In this document: one piece after another, positions 7,514 to 16,662 of the stretch
Layout of the letters: each line of letters starts with the position of its first letter
How positions within the stretch are numbered: the first letter of the stretch is position 1
Assembly (NCBI GenBank): GCA_023413555.1
Contig: JAEZPG010000096.1
Span: 97,174 to 161,173 of the forward strand
Origin: Bacillota bacterium
Lineage (GTDB): Bacteria; Bacillota; Clostridia; Lachnospirales; Lachnospiraceae
Reading direction: 5' to 3'
Length of the DNA stretch: 64,000 nucleotides
Translations under genes and position numbers: made by a program
Notes under the pieces: generated by a model
Databases searched by the model: none
What the model saw: only the letters and a program-made list of their open reading frames with translations
What the model was told of the DNA's origin: nothing

Positions 7514-9304
7514 ATGAATATTACCAATGACATCATATATGTAGGAGTAAATGACAGGAAAATAGATTTGTTTGAGGGTCAATATCCTGTACCAAACGGT
7601 ATGAGTTATAATTCCTATGTAATAATAGATGACAAGATAGCAGTTATGGATACGGTTGATGCTGATTTTACACATGAATGGTTGGACAATGTTGCCGAAG
7701 CACTACATGGCCGTAAGCCAGATTACTTAATTGTACAACATATGGAGCCGGATCACTCTGCTAATATATATAACTTCATACAAACTTATCCAGATGCTAT
7801 TATAGTAGGAAATACAAAGACTTTTACAATGATTGATAATTTCTTTGACATGAACTTGGATAATCATAAGCTTGTGGTTGAAAATGGTGGAACCCTTTCA
7901 CTTGGCAACCATGAACTGACATTTATTTTTGCACCTATGGTACATTGGCCAGAAGTTATGCTTACCTATGACGCAAAGGATAAGGTGTTATTCTCAGCGG
8001 ATGCCTTTGGTAAATTTGGAGCATTAGACGCTGATGAGGACTGGGATGATGAAGCGCGCCGTTATTATATCGGCATCGTAGGTAAATATGGCGCACAGGT
8101 GCAGGCAGTGCTGAAAAAGGCAGCAGACTTGGATATTCAGAAAATCTGCTCCCTACATGGTCCAGTATTACAAGAAAATCTAGGACATTACTTAAGTCTT
8201 TATGACACCTGGTCTTCCTATGGAGTAGAAAGCGAGGGAATCCTCATTGCTTATACCTCAATTTATGGACATACCAAAAAGGTTGTGGATCTACTGGTGG
8301 AAAACCTGAAAGCCAAGGGCTGTCCAAAGGTTGAAGTATGTGATTTGGCAAGAACAGATATTTCTGTTGCAGTAGCTCATGCATTTCAATATGGGAAGAT
8401 TGTTCTGGCAACCACTACCTACAATGCGGGAATCTTTCCTTATATGAGAGATTTTATTGAACATTTAGTAGCAAGGAATTTTCAGAATCGTACCGTGGGC
8501 TTAGTTGAAAATGGTTCCTGGGCACCGACTGCTGCAAAGGTTATGAAGGATGAGCTTTCAAGTTGCAAGAATATTACCTGGTTGGACACTATAGTTCGTA
8601 TTACATCAGCTTATAAAAAAGAAAATATGGCTCAGATAGAAGCTATGGCGAAGGAGTTATGTCGTGATTATATTGCTCGTTCCAGTGATACAGCCAATAA
8701 GAGTGATATGTCCGCTCTATTTAAGATAGGATATGGCCTATATGTGGTAACCTGTAACGATGGTAAGAAGGACAATGGATTGATTGTGAATACAGTAACT
8801 CAGGTGACAGATAGTCCAAATCGTATTGCTGTTATTATTAATAAAGCAAATTATTCTCACCATGTTATCAAAAATACAGGTATTATGAATGTAAACTGTC
8901 TATCTGTGGAAGCTCCATTTAAAATATTTCAGACATTTGGCTTCCAAAGTGGCAGAAATGTAGATAAATTTGAAGGTATGAGTACTGTTCGTTCGGACAA
9001 TGGTCTTGTGATTCTTTCCAACTACATCAATGCTTCTCTTTCCTTAAAGATGGAACAGTATGTAGATGTGGGTACTCATGGCATGTTTATATGTAGTGTG
9101 ACAGAAGCCAGAGTGATGAGTGACAAGGAGACGATGACCTACACCTATTATCAGAAAAACGTTAAGCCGAAGCCTCAGACGGAAGGAAAGAAAGGTTTTG
9201 TATGCAAGGTTTGCGGATACATCTATGAGGGAGATACACTTCCAGAGGATTTTATCTGTCCATTGTGTAAGCATGGAGCGGCTGATTTTGAACCTATTCA
9301 ATAA
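7514..9304 (+). CDS. Flavodiiron protein fused to a flavin-reductase-like domain and rubredoxin
   Basis: Predicted cytosolic O2 and/or NO reductase of anaerobes. Domain order: metallo-beta-lactamase-like diiron domain (about 1-240) with His76-x-Glu78-x-Asp80-His81, His144, Asp163 and His215; flavodoxin domain (about 243-395) beginning ILIAYTSIYGHTKKVV; a flavin-reductase-like FMN-binding domain (about 405-540); and a C-terminal rubredoxin (560-596) with CxxC pairs at Cys564/567 and Cys582/585. All diiron ligands appear present. The fusion suggests that electrons can be passed within one chain from a flavin to rubredoxin and the diiron site. Minimal family members have only the first two domains (about 400 residues), so 596 residues reflects a real extension. 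A terminator follows. Confidence 0.93.
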   Translation: MNITNDIIYVGVNDRKIDLFEGQYPVPNGMSYNSYVIIDDKIAVMDTVDADFTHEWLDNVAEALHGRKPDYLIVQHMEPDHSANIYNFIQTYPDAIIVGNTKTFTMIDNFFDMNLDNHKLVVENGGTLSLGNHELTFIFAPMVHWPEVMLTYDAKDKVLFSADAFGKFGALDADEDWDDEARRYYIGIVGKYGAQVQAVLKKAADLDIQKICSLHGPVLQENLGHYLSLYDTWSSYGVESEGILIAYTSIYGHTKKVVDLLVENLKAKGCPKVEVCDLARTDISVAVAHAFQYGKIVLATTTYNAGIFPYMRDFIEHLVARNFQNRTVGLVENGSWAPTAAKVMKDELSSCKNITWLDTIVRITSAYKKENMAQIEAMAKELCRDYIARSSDTANKSDMSALFKIGYGLYVVTCNDGKKDNGLIVNTVTQVTDSPNRIAVIINKANYSHHVIKNTGIMNVNCLSVEAPFKIFQTFGFQSGRNVDKFEGMSTVRSDNGLVILSNYINASLSLKMEQYVDVGTHGMFICSVTEARVMSDKETMTYTYYQKNVKPKPQTEGKKGFVCKVCGYIYEGDTLPEDFICPLCKHGAADFEPIQ

Positions 9305-9312
9305 TAAGAACT

Positions 9313-9351
9313 CAGGAGATTATTGTGAGAAAAGCAGTAATCTCCTGTTTT
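9313..9351 (+). terminator. Rho-independent terminator after the flavodiiron gene
   Basis: A perfect 10-bp stem, CAGGAGATTA (9313-9322) with TAATCTCCTG (9338-9347), followed by TTTTA. Confidence 0.85.
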
Positions 9352-9526
9352 ATGGTTAAGGGATGTAATCAGCTTTTTCCTGTGTTATAATAAAAATAAC
9401 TAAGAATTTGAATATTGTTCATACTATTACATAAATGGAGATATATGCTATGCACATGTTAGATAGTCATCGCTTCTTTGCTAGTGGTAAAGAGGGAATA
9501 ATAAAATAATATAAAAGGAGATTAGG

Positions 9527-12466
9527 ATGGGCAGAAATATTAAAAATAGTAGTGAATTAACAGGATTAGATGCATATGAGTTAGTAAAGGAAGAACAGCT
9601 AAAGGATTTAAACAGTTTAGGACTTTTGTTTCGGCATAAAAAGACAGGAGCCAGAGTGTTAGTGATATCCAATGACGATGATAATAAGGTGTTTTCCATA
9701 GGATTTCGGACACCTCCACAGGATTCTACAGGGGTTCCTCATATTATTGAGCATTCAGTATTATGTGGTTCTAAAGAATTTCCTGCAAAAGACCCATTTG
9801 TAGAGCTTGTAAAAGGTTCTTTAAATACGTTTTTAAATGCTATGACATATTCTGACAAAACTCTTTATCCGGTTGCCAGCTGTAACGACAAAGATTTTCA
9901 GAATTTGCTGCATGTTTACATGGACGCCGTATTTTATCCTAATATTTATCATAGAGACGAGATTTTTAGACAGGAAGGTTGGCATTATGAACTCGAGAGT
10001 TTAGAAGGTGAACTGACCTATAATGGCGTTGTATATAATGAGATGAAGGGTGTATTTTCCTCCCCCGAACAGCAGCTATTTCGAGTGATTCAACAGTCTC
10101 TTTTCCCGGATACCACCTACGGTGTAGAATCAGGAGGAGATCCTGCCTTTATACCTGACCTAACTTATGAGGATTTTCTGGCTTTTCATAAGAAATACTA
10201 TCATCCTTCCAATAGTTACATCTATCTATATGGAGATATGGATGTTGAGGAAAAACTGGAGTGGTTAGATGTAAAATATCTATCCAATTTTGGAAATGAG
10301 CCAGTGGATTCTGTGATTAAGATACAGCAACCATTTGGTCACGTAAAAGAAATAGTGGATTATTACAGTGTTGCAGAAGGTGAGGATACTGAGGGAAAAA
10401 CCTATTTCAGCTACAATACTGTTGTGGAAACCAGCCTGGACAAGGACTTATACCTAGCATTTCAGATTCTTGATTATGTTTTGCTTAGTGCGCCAGGTGC
10501 TCCGGTAAAGCAGGCTTTAATCAATGCTGGTGTGGGTAAAGATGTATTAAGTGGATTTGAAAATGGAATTCTTCAGCCCTATTTTTCTATCATTGCAAAG
10601 AATGCCAAGGCTAATCAACTTCCGGATTTCTTGTCAATAATAAAATCCACTCTAAAGGATCTGATTAAAAATGGTCTAGATGAGAAGACTTTGCAAGCTG
10701 CAATTAACTTCTATGAATTCAAATACAGAGAGGCAGACTTTGGAAGCTATCCGAAGGGGCTTATGTATGGACTTCAGATACTGGACAGTTGGCTATATAG
10801 TGATGATGCCCCATTTATTCATATTAATGCAGGGGAGGTATTTGAATTCCTAAAGAGTCAGATTGGAACCGGTTACTTTGAAGGCCTAATACAACAATAT
10901 CTATTAGATACAAATCATGCTTCGGTTGTAACAGTACAGCCAAAACCAGGACTGACCAGTATGATGGAGGCTGAAGTAAAAGAGAAGTTGTCTGATTATA
11001 AGAAAACTCTTTCAACAGAGGAACTTAAGCAACTTATTAGTCGGACCAAGGAATTAAAGGATTATCAGGATGCTCCAAGTACCAAAGAGGAGTTAGAGAA
11101 AATTCCGATGTTATCCATTGAAGATATAGATACAGAGGCACAGCCTTTGTATAATCAACTTAAGGAAATAGAGGACGTTACGGTACTTCATCACAATATG
11201 TTTAGCAATGGTATTGGCTATCTTCGTATCCTTTTTGATGTAACCGATGTGGAGGAAGAATTTATTCCGTATATGAGCCTGTTGGCTACTGTTTTAGGAT
11301 ACGTTGATACAAACAGACATTCTTTCCTAGAGTTTTCTAATGAAGTTAACATTCATACCGGTGGAATCAACAATGATGTAACAGCATATGCCAAGATTGG
11401 AACTGCCGGACAGTACAGTGCCAAGTTTGGAGTAAAGACCAAGGCCCTTTACAATAAGTTATCGAAGGCTTTTGAATTAATAGAAGAGATGTTATTTGAA
11501 ACGAAGATTCACGACTATAAACGACTTAAGGAAATTATTGCAGAACAGGTATCTAGAAGTCAGATGAAACTTAACAGTGCCGGTCATTCCTACGCATCAG
11601 TCCGTGCTATGTCTTATTGCTCAGGAAATGGAAAATACAATGATCTAACAGGTGGTATTGCCTATTATCATTTCTTAAAGGATTTGGAGGAGAATTTCGA
11701 CGAAAGAAAGGAAATAATTGCAGAAACCTTAGAAAAGGTATTGACAAGAATTATCCGTAAGGATAATCTACTAGTTAGTTTCACTGCAGATGAAAGTGGA
11801 TATCGGTTCCTTGAGAAGAGCCTACCTGAATTTGTTAATAAACTTCCAGTTTCCTATGAGTCCCATGACAAAGAGGTTCTTCAAGTGGTAGCTAAGAACG
11901 AAGGCTTTAAAACAAGCAGTCAAGTACAGTATGTAGCCCGGGCCGGTAACTTTATTGATGCAGGATATACCTACACAGGAGCTTTAAAAATCTTAAAGGT
12001 TATATTAAGTTATGATTACCTTTGGATTAATGTTCGTGTAAAAGGAGGGGCTTATGGCTGTATGAGTGGCTTTGGTTTAGACGGTAACAGCTATCTGGTA
12101 AGTTATCGCGACCCGAATTTAAAGGTAACCAACGAGGTATTTAATCGTACAGCAGAGTATCTTCGTAATTTTTCCGTGGAAGATAGGGACATGACTAAGT
12201 TTATTATTGGAACCATAAGCAATATGGACACTCCATTGAACCCATCTGCCAAGGGAGCTCGTTCATTAAGCGCGTATTTAAGTGGTGTTACAGAGCTTGA
12301 CCTTCAAAAAGAAAGAGATCAGGTGCTTTCTGCCAGAGTAAAGGAAATCCAGGCACTTGCAGATATTGTTCAGGCGGTCTTAGATGCGAATCTTATCTGT
12401 GTCATCGGAAACGAGAATAAAATAGAAGAAGATAAAGAATTGTTCCAAACAATTACTTCACTTTAG
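9527..12466 (+). CDS. PreP-like M16C insulinase-family metalloprotease
   Basis: A 979-residue zinc protease of the presequence-protease (M16C) subfamily, expected to degrade peptides inside a clamshell of two M16 halves. The inverted zinc motif His72-x-x-Glu75-His76 lies in GVPHIIEHSVLCGS, and the distal zinc ligand is Glu172 in VVYNEMKG. SPEQQLFRVIQQSLFPD and the later GGAYGC segment also match the subfamily. Length fits a single chain with both halves. No signal peptide is seen, so it is cytosolic. The ATG follows AAAGGAGATTAGG. The era gene begins eight bases after its stop, so the two are probably cotranscribed. Confidence 0.93.
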   Translation: MGRNIKNSSELTGLDAYELVKEEQLKDLNSLGLLFRHKKTGARVLVISNDDDNKVFSIGFRTPPQDSTGVPHIIEHSVLCGSKEFPAKDPFVELVKGSLNTFLNAMTYSDKTLYPVASCNDKDFQNLLHVYMDAVFYPNIYHRDEIFRQEGWHYELESLEGELTYNGVVYNEMKGVFSSPEQQLFRVIQQSLFPDTTYGVESGGDPAFIPDLTYEDFLAFHKKYYHPSNSYIYLYGDMDVEEKLEWLDVKYLSNFGNEPVDSVIKIQQPFGHVKEIVDYYSVAEGEDTEGKTYFSYNTVVETSLDKDLYLAFQILDYVLLSAPGAPVKQALINAGVGKDVLSGFENGILQPYFSIIAKNAKANQLPDFLSIIKSTLKDLIKNGLDEKTLQAAINFYEFKYREADFGSYPKGLMYGLQILDSWLYSDDAPFIHINAGEVFEFLKSQIGTGYFEGLIQQYLLDTNHASVVTVQPKPGLTSMMEAEVKEKLSDYKKTLSTEELKQLISRTKELKDYQDAPSTKEELEKIPMLSIEDIDTEAQPLYNQLKEIEDVTVLHHNMFSNGIGYLRILFDVTDVEEEFIPYMSLLATVLGYVDTNRHSFLEFSNEVNIHTGGINNDVTAYAKIGTAGQYSAKFGVKTKALYNKLSKAFELIEEMLFETKIHDYKRLKEIIAEQVSRSQMKLNSAGHSYASVRAMSYCSGNGKYNDLTGGIAYYHFLKDLEENFDERKEIIAETLEKVLTRIIRKDNLLVSFTADESGYRFLEKSLPEFVNKLPVSYESHDKEVLQVVAKNEGFKTSSQVQYVARAGNFIDAGYTYTGALKILKVILSYDYLWINVRVKGGAYGCMSGFGLDGNSYLVSYRDPNLKVTNEVFNRTAEYLRNFSVEDRDMTKFIIGTISNMDTPLNPSAKGARSLSAYLSGVTELDLQKERDQVLSARVKEIQALADIVQAVLDANLICVIGNENKIEEDKELFQTITSL

Positions 12467-12474
12467 GAGGGACT

Positions 12475-13383
12475 ATGAAACGTAAGTATAAATCTGGGTT
12501 TGTGACCTTAATTGGTAGGCCTAACGTTGGTAAGTCAACTTTGATGAACCAGCTGATTGGGCAGAAAATAGCCATTACGTCCAATAAGCCACAGACAACC
12601 AGAAACCGTATTCAAACTGTTTATACCTGTGATGAGGGACAAATTGTTTTTTTGGATACTCCGGGAATTCATAAGGCTAAGAATAAATTAGGTAATTATA
12701 TGGTATCAGCTGCAGAGAATACCTTAAATGGAATAGATATTGTTCTGTGGCTGATAGAGCCAAGCACTTTTATAGGTGCTGGGGATCTGCATATTGCAGA
12801 AATCCTTAAAAAAGTCAGAACACCAGTGTTTTTGATTATTAATAAGATAGATACCGTTCCAAAAGAAAGCATTTTGACCTTTATAGATGCCTATAAAGAA
12901 ATCTGTAATTTTGCAGAAATCATACCAGTTTCTGCCTTAAAAGGAGAAAATAAGCAAGTACTCATAGATCAAATTCTAAAGTATCTTCCTGAGGGCCCTC
13001 AGTTTTATGATGAGGATACCATTACAGATCAGCCGGAACGCCAGATTGTTGCAGAGCTGATTCGTGAAAAAGCATTACGTCTTTTGAATGATGAGATTCC
13101 ACATGGAATTGCAGTAGCTATAGAATCCATGAAAGAGCGAAATAATGGCAGATTAATGGATATTTTGGCAACCATAGTATGCGAACGGGATTCTCATAAA
13201 GGTATCATTATTGGGAAACAGGGAACTATGTTAAAACGGATTGGCAGTGATGCTCGAAGGGAGATAGAAGATTTACTCCAAATTAAGGTTAATCTCCAGC
13301 TTTGGGTGAAGGTAAAAAAAGATTGGCGGGATAGTGATTTTCTGTTGAAGAACTACGGCTATAATCAGAGAGATTTATCGTAA
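12475..13383 (+). CDS. era: GTPase Era
   Basis: An essential GTPase that binds 16S rRNA and aids 30S maturation. G1 is GRPNVGKS (residues 14-21), G2/switch I lies in QTTRNRIQTVYT, G3 is DTPGIH, and G4 is NKID near residue 123. The C-terminal KH domain (about 200-285) carries GIIIGKQGTMLKRIGSDARREIE. The length (302) is normal. It starts eight bases after the M16C protease gene, with GGAGGGACT before the ATG, and is followed by the yqzL-recO pair, the classic Firmicute order. Confidence 0.97.
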   Translation: MKRKYKSGFVTLIGRPNVGKSTLMNQLIGQKIAITSNKPQTTRNRIQTVYTCDEGQIVFLDTPGIHKAKNKLGNYMVSAAENTLNGIDIVLWLIEPSTFIGAGDLHIAEILKKVRTPVFLIINKIDTVPKESILTFIDAYKEICNFAEIIPVSALKGENKQVLIDQILKYLPEGPQFYDEDTITDQPERQIVAELIREKALRLLNDEIPHGIAVAIESMKERNNGRLMDILATIVCERDSHKGIIIGKQGTMLKRIGSDARREIEDLLQIKVNLQLWVKVKKDWRDSDFLLKNYGYNQRDLS

Positions 13384-13432
13384 GGGTATGATAACTGAAT
13401 AAAATCCTACAGACCGGGCATCCTATTGATGT

Positions 13433-13489
13433 ATGTTGACAACCATTTTTTTGATATAGGTAAGGGAAAACGTGAGGGAAGGTCAACAT
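13433..13489. repeat. Distant inverted repeat in the era-yqzL gap
   Basis: ATGTTGAC (13433-13440) and GTCAACAT (13482-13489) are exact complements 41 bases apart. The left copy includes a TTGACA hexamer that could be a -35 element. It may be a leader stem or paired protein sites; weak by itself. Confidence 0.35.
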
Positions 13490-13516
13490 ATACAGATTAA
13501 TAGGGGTATTATCTGT

Positions 13517-13538
13517 GAACATGATACGTATCATGTTC
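13517..13538. promoter_or_regulatory. Perfect 22-bp palindrome upstream of yqzL-recO
   Basis: GAACATGATAC (13517-13527) is followed directly by its exact complement GTATCATGTTC (13528-13538). With no spacer it is better explained as a dimeric protein operator than as an RNA hairpin. It ends 15 bases before the yqzL-like ATG. The binding protein is unknown. Confidence 0.6.
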
Positions 13539-13553
13539 GGAAAAGAGGTTTGT

Positions 13554-13730
13554 ATGGATAAAAGTAATTTATGGCGTAGATTTGAAGTTTCAGGAGACAT
13601 AAAAGATTATCTTAATTACATTGCTTGCACAAATGAAGAAAGTCAAAAGAGGACAAATAAGGAGGGAGAACGTGGTGGTTGCACAGATTACAGTAACTGG
13701 AATGGTGTTAGCCGCCATGCCAGTTGGTGA
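13554..13730 (+). CDS. YqzL-like small protein, overlapping recO
   Basis: A 58-residue reading frame between era and recO. Its first part, LWRRFEVSGDIKDYLNYI, follows the W-x2-F-x3-G-x2-x2-YL-x-Y pattern of the short YqzL family, which is found at this exact position in Firmicutes. The function of that family is unknown. The last 20 codons overlap the start of recO in another frame, so its tail (after about residue 39) is probably unconstrained or shared with recO. The ATG follows AAGAGG. The call rests on pattern and position; a family profile would settle it. Confidence 0.6.
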   Translation: MDKSNLWRRFEVSGDIKDYLNYIACTNEESQKRTNKEGERGGCTDYSNWNGVSRHASW

Positions 13731-14418
13731 TTACGACAAACGTCTCGTAATCTTGACCAAGGAAAGAGGTAAGATTGCTGCATTTGCAAAGGGCGCTAGG
13801 AGACCAAATAGCGCCTTACTTGCGTGCAGTCAACCCTTCTCCTTTGGGGAATTTAGTCTATTTGCTGGGAAGAATTCGTATAATGTGACAGCAGCTGAAG
13901 TTTCCAATTATTTCACGGATATTCGAGAGGATATTGAGACTGTGTCCTATGCTTGTTATTTCTGTGAACTAGTAGAACAGGTAACTAGGGAGAATAATGA
14001 TGAGGTACAGATGCTAAAGCTGTTGTATCAGACCATGCGAGCTTTAACGAAGCAGTCTATTCCCAATATTCTGATTCGATACATATTTGAATTAAAAGCT
14101 ATGTGTGTCAATGGATATGCACCACAGGTGTTTGAGTGTACTGGATGTGGGAAGGAAGAGGAATGCTCTTGGTTTAGTTTTGAAACTGGAGGATTGCTGT
14201 GTGATAATTGTAGGACAGAAAAAAATGGGCTGATAAAGTTATCGGGTTCCACCGTGTATACTCTACAATTCATCTTAACCACACCAATTGAACGGCTTTA
14301 CACCTTTACAGTCAATGAGCAGGTGCTTAGGGAATTGAAAATGTTAATGAAGGGATACCTTTCTCTTATGACTGCAGGACCATTTAAATCACTAGAAGTC
14401 CTAGAGACTTTGTTTTAA
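13672..14418 (+). CDS. recO: DNA repair protein RecO
   Basis: Mediator that helps load RecA on gapped single-stranded DNA in the RecFOR pathway. The N-terminal OB fold runs QITVTGMVLAAMPVGDYDKRLVILT to GARRPNS. A helical middle follows, then a four-cysteine zinc site: CTGCGKEEECSW and later LLCDNC. I chose the GTG at 13672 (248 residues) because GGAGG (13661-13665) is six bases upstream and the following residues fit the family; a TTG 51 bases upstream also opens the frame but has no such support. It overlaps the yqzL-like frame by 59 bases. Confidence 0.92.
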   Translation: MVVAQITVTGMVLAAMPVGDYDKRLVILTKERGKIAAFAKGARRPNSALLACSQPFSFGEFSLFAGKNSYNVTAAEVSNYFTDIREDIETVSYACYFCELVEQVTRENNDEVQMLKLLYQTMRALTKQSIPNILIRYIFELKAMCVNGYAPQVFECTGCGKEEECSWFSFETGGLLCDNCRTEKNGLIKLSGSTVYTLQFILTTPIERLYTFTVNEQVLRELKMLMKGYLSLMTAGPFKSLEVLETLF

Positions 14419-14474
14419 GTGAGGAATTATTAGAACACATTTACTATGGTGTATACAAGGAACCGAATTAGATG

Positions 14475-14503
14475 TTGAAAATATTTTATATATTAGTTAC
14501 AAT
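14475..14503 (+). promoter_or_regulatory. Probable sigma-A promoter for the lipoprotein-glyQS segment
   Basis: TTGAAA (14475-14480), 17 bases, TACAAT (14498-14503). A small inverted repeat (GGCAACA and TTGTTGTC, about 14538-14561) lies in the resulting leader. Confidence 0.6.
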
Positions 14504-14589
14504 GAATAAAGGTTTATAATATATACACATAGTTAGATGGCAACAGTAACATTGTTGTCGCAGGGATGTTAAAAGCTGGAGGATGTATA

Positions 14590-15195
14590 ATGAAAAAAAG
14601 TTTTGCTTATGTATTGCTGACTATAGCACTGCTGGGGATGGCAGGTTGTAGTAGTGGTAAGAAAGATAGTCAGACGATTGACAATCAAGTGATTAAGGAG
14701 AATACCACCATACTTAAAACAAATGGTACTATTCAGTCTGTCATAGTGGAGAGTTTTGAGAAGGATTACTACAAGAAGAATGATCTAAATAGCTATATTG
14801 AGGAAGCGATACAAAATTATACCAAAAAGGCTGGTAAGGATACAGTTGTTTTGGATTCATTAGATGTACAGAATAAGGTGGCGACAGCACGAATTTCCTA
14901 TAAGAATATGACTGACTTTGCTGCATTTAATTCAATAGAAACTGAACTTCTAACGAAGGAACAGGCTCTGAAGGATGAACGTATTTCCGACACTGTTTAT
15001 AGTGTTGAAAAAGGGGATACAGTAGAATTAGAAACTGCTCTGAAAGATAAAGATTATAAAATTGTGGTTGCAAATCTTCCAGATGAGAATATTATGACAG
15101 AAGGAAAAATCGCATACTATACAAATGGAACAATGTCAGCGGATAACGTGATAAAGGCAGGTTCCGAAGGTGTGACTGTCATGATTTACGAATAA
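14590..15195 (+). CDS. Putative lipoprotein, 201 aa
   Basis: The N-terminus is a lipoprotein signal: KK, a hydrophobic stretch, then the lipobox MAGC with the lipidated Cys at about residue 20. The mature part is soluble, charged and mixed alpha/beta. The order NGTIQSVIVESFEKDYYKKNDLNSY (shown in part), then DLNSYIEEAIQNYTKKAG and NKVATARISYKN, is seen in a group of Clostridia lipoproteins of unknown function that I cannot name. The ATG at 14590 follows GGAGGATGTATA; an in-frame ATG at 14566 is less well placed. It lies 22 bases before glyQS and could be cotranscribed with it. Confidence 0.75.
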   Translation: MKKSFAYVLLTIALLGMAGCSSGKKDSQTIDNQVIKENTTILKTNGTIQSVIVESFEKDYYKKNDLNSYIEEAIQNYTKKAGKDTVVLDSLDVQNKVATARISYKNMTDFAAFNSIETELLTKEQALKDERISDTVYSVEKGDTVELETALKDKDYKIVVANLPDENIMTEGKIAYYTNGTMSADNVIKAGSEGVTVMIYE

Positions 15196-15217
15196 AATAG
15201 GATGAGAGGTTGAAAAC

Positions 15218-16606
15218 ATGGAAAAAACTATGGAAAAAATTGTAGCTCTTGCAAAAGCAAGAGGTTTTGTATATCCAGGTTCTGAGATTTATGGAGGTCT
15301 GGCAAATACATGGGATTATGGAAATCTAGGTGTTGAATTAAAGAATAATGTGAAAAAGGCATGGTGGAAGAAGTTTATTCAGGAGAATCCATATAACGTT
15401 GGTGTGGATTGTGCTATCCTAATGAATCCACAAACATGGGTAGCAAGTGGGCATTTGGGTAGCTTCTCTGATCCTTTAATGGACTGTAAGGAATGTCGCG
15501 AGCGTTTCCGTGCTGACAAACTGATTGAGGATTACATGGCTGAGCATGATATGACCATAGATGGCTCCGTAGATGCATGGTCCAACGAAGAGATGAGTAA
15601 GTTTATTGAAGAGAAAAATATAAGCTGTCCATCCTGTGGAAAGCATAATTTTACTGATATTCGCCAGTTTAATCTGATGTTTAAGACCTTTCAAGGGGTT
15701 ACTGAGGATGCTAAGAACACTGTTTATCTTCGTCCGGAAACTGCACAGGGCATTTTTGTAAACTTTAAAAATGTACAGAGAACCTCTAGAAAGAAGATTC
15801 CATTCGGTATCGGCCAGGTTGGAAAGTCCTTCCGTAATGAAATTACTCCTGGTAACTTTACTTTCCGTACTAGAGAGTTTGAGCAAATGGAATTAGAATT
15901 CTTCTGTGAACCAGATACTGATTTAGAGTGGTTTGCATATTGGAAGAATTTCTGTATTACCTGGTTACAGACATTAGGTATCAAAGAAGATGAGATGCGT
16001 GTACGTAACCATGAGAAGGAAGAACTTTCTTTTTATAGTAAAGCTACAAGCGATATTGAATTTCTTTTCCCATTTGGATGGGGTGAATTATGGGGTATTG
16101 CAGATCGTACCGATTATGACTTGACCCAGCATCAAAATGTATCTGGTGAAGATATGTCTTATTTTGATGATGAGAAGAAAGCAAAATATATTCCATATGT
16201 TATCGAGCCATCACTTGGAGCTGACCGTGTGACACTGGCATTTTTATGTGCTGCTTATGACGAGGAAGAGATTGGAGAAGGAGATGTAAGAACGGTTCTT
16301 CATTTCCATCCAGCCATTGCACCGGTAAAGATTGGAGTTCTTCCACTTTCTAAAAAGCTTGCAGAGCCAGCGGAGAAGGTTTATCAGGAGTTATGTAAAG
16401 ACTATAATTGTGAATATGATGATAGAGGTAATATTGGTAAGAGATATCGTCGATTAGATGAGATTGGTACACCATATTGTATTACTTATGACTTTGATTC
16501 TGAGACGGATGGTGCAGTTACTGTACGTGATAGAGATACCATGAAACAGGAACGTGTTAAAATTACAGACTTAAAAGCTTATTTTGCTGACAAATTTAGA
16601 TATTAA
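15218..16606 (+). CDS. glyQS: Glycyl-tRNA synthetase, homodimeric type
   Basis: Charges tRNA-Gly with glycine. This is the single-chain alpha2 class II enzyme (462 residues), not the alpha/beta tetramer. It starts with the RGFVYPGSEIYGG segment, has motif 2 (SFRNEITPGNFTFRTREFEQMELEFF, read in parts), and motif 3 near GADRVTLAFL. The C-terminal anticodon-binding domain runs from about 360 to the end (APVKIGVLPL to TVRDRDTMKQERV). A zinc-like CKECR and CPSCG pair lies at about residues 90 and 132. No T-box leader is visible; only 22 bases separate it from the lipoprotein gene. Confidence 0.96.
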   Translation: MEKTMEKIVALAKARGFVYPGSEIYGGLANTWDYGNLGVELKNNVKKAWWKKFIQENPYNVGVDCAILMNPQTWVASGHLGSFSDPLMDCKECRERFRADKLIEDYMAEHDMTIDGSVDAWSNEEMSKFIEEKNISCPSCGKHNFTDIRQFNLMFKTFQGVTEDAKNTVYLRPETAQGIFVNFKNVQRTSRKKIPFGIGQVGKSFRNEITPGNFTFRTREFEQMELEFFCEPDTDLEWFAYWKNFCITWLQTLGIKEDEMRVRNHEKEELSFYSKATSDIEFLFPFGWGELWGIADRTDYDLTQHQNVSGEDMSYFDDEKKAKYIPYVIEPSLGADRVTLAFLCAAYDEEEIGEGDVRTVLHFHPAIAPVKIGVLPLSKKLAEPAEKVYQELCKDYNCEYDDRGNIGKRYRRLDEIGTPYCITYDFDSETDGAVTVRDRDTMKQERVKITDLKAYFADKFRY

Positions 16607-16662
16607 AGTTAGATAGCAAGAAGCATAAAATATTAGAAAATAAGCGATTGGGGGCTAATCTA

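Noticed and set aside
15196..15217. T-box leader for glyQS
   Set aside because: Only 22 bases separate it from the lipoprotein gene, too short for a T-box, and no T-box core (TGGNACC-type) was seen upstream.
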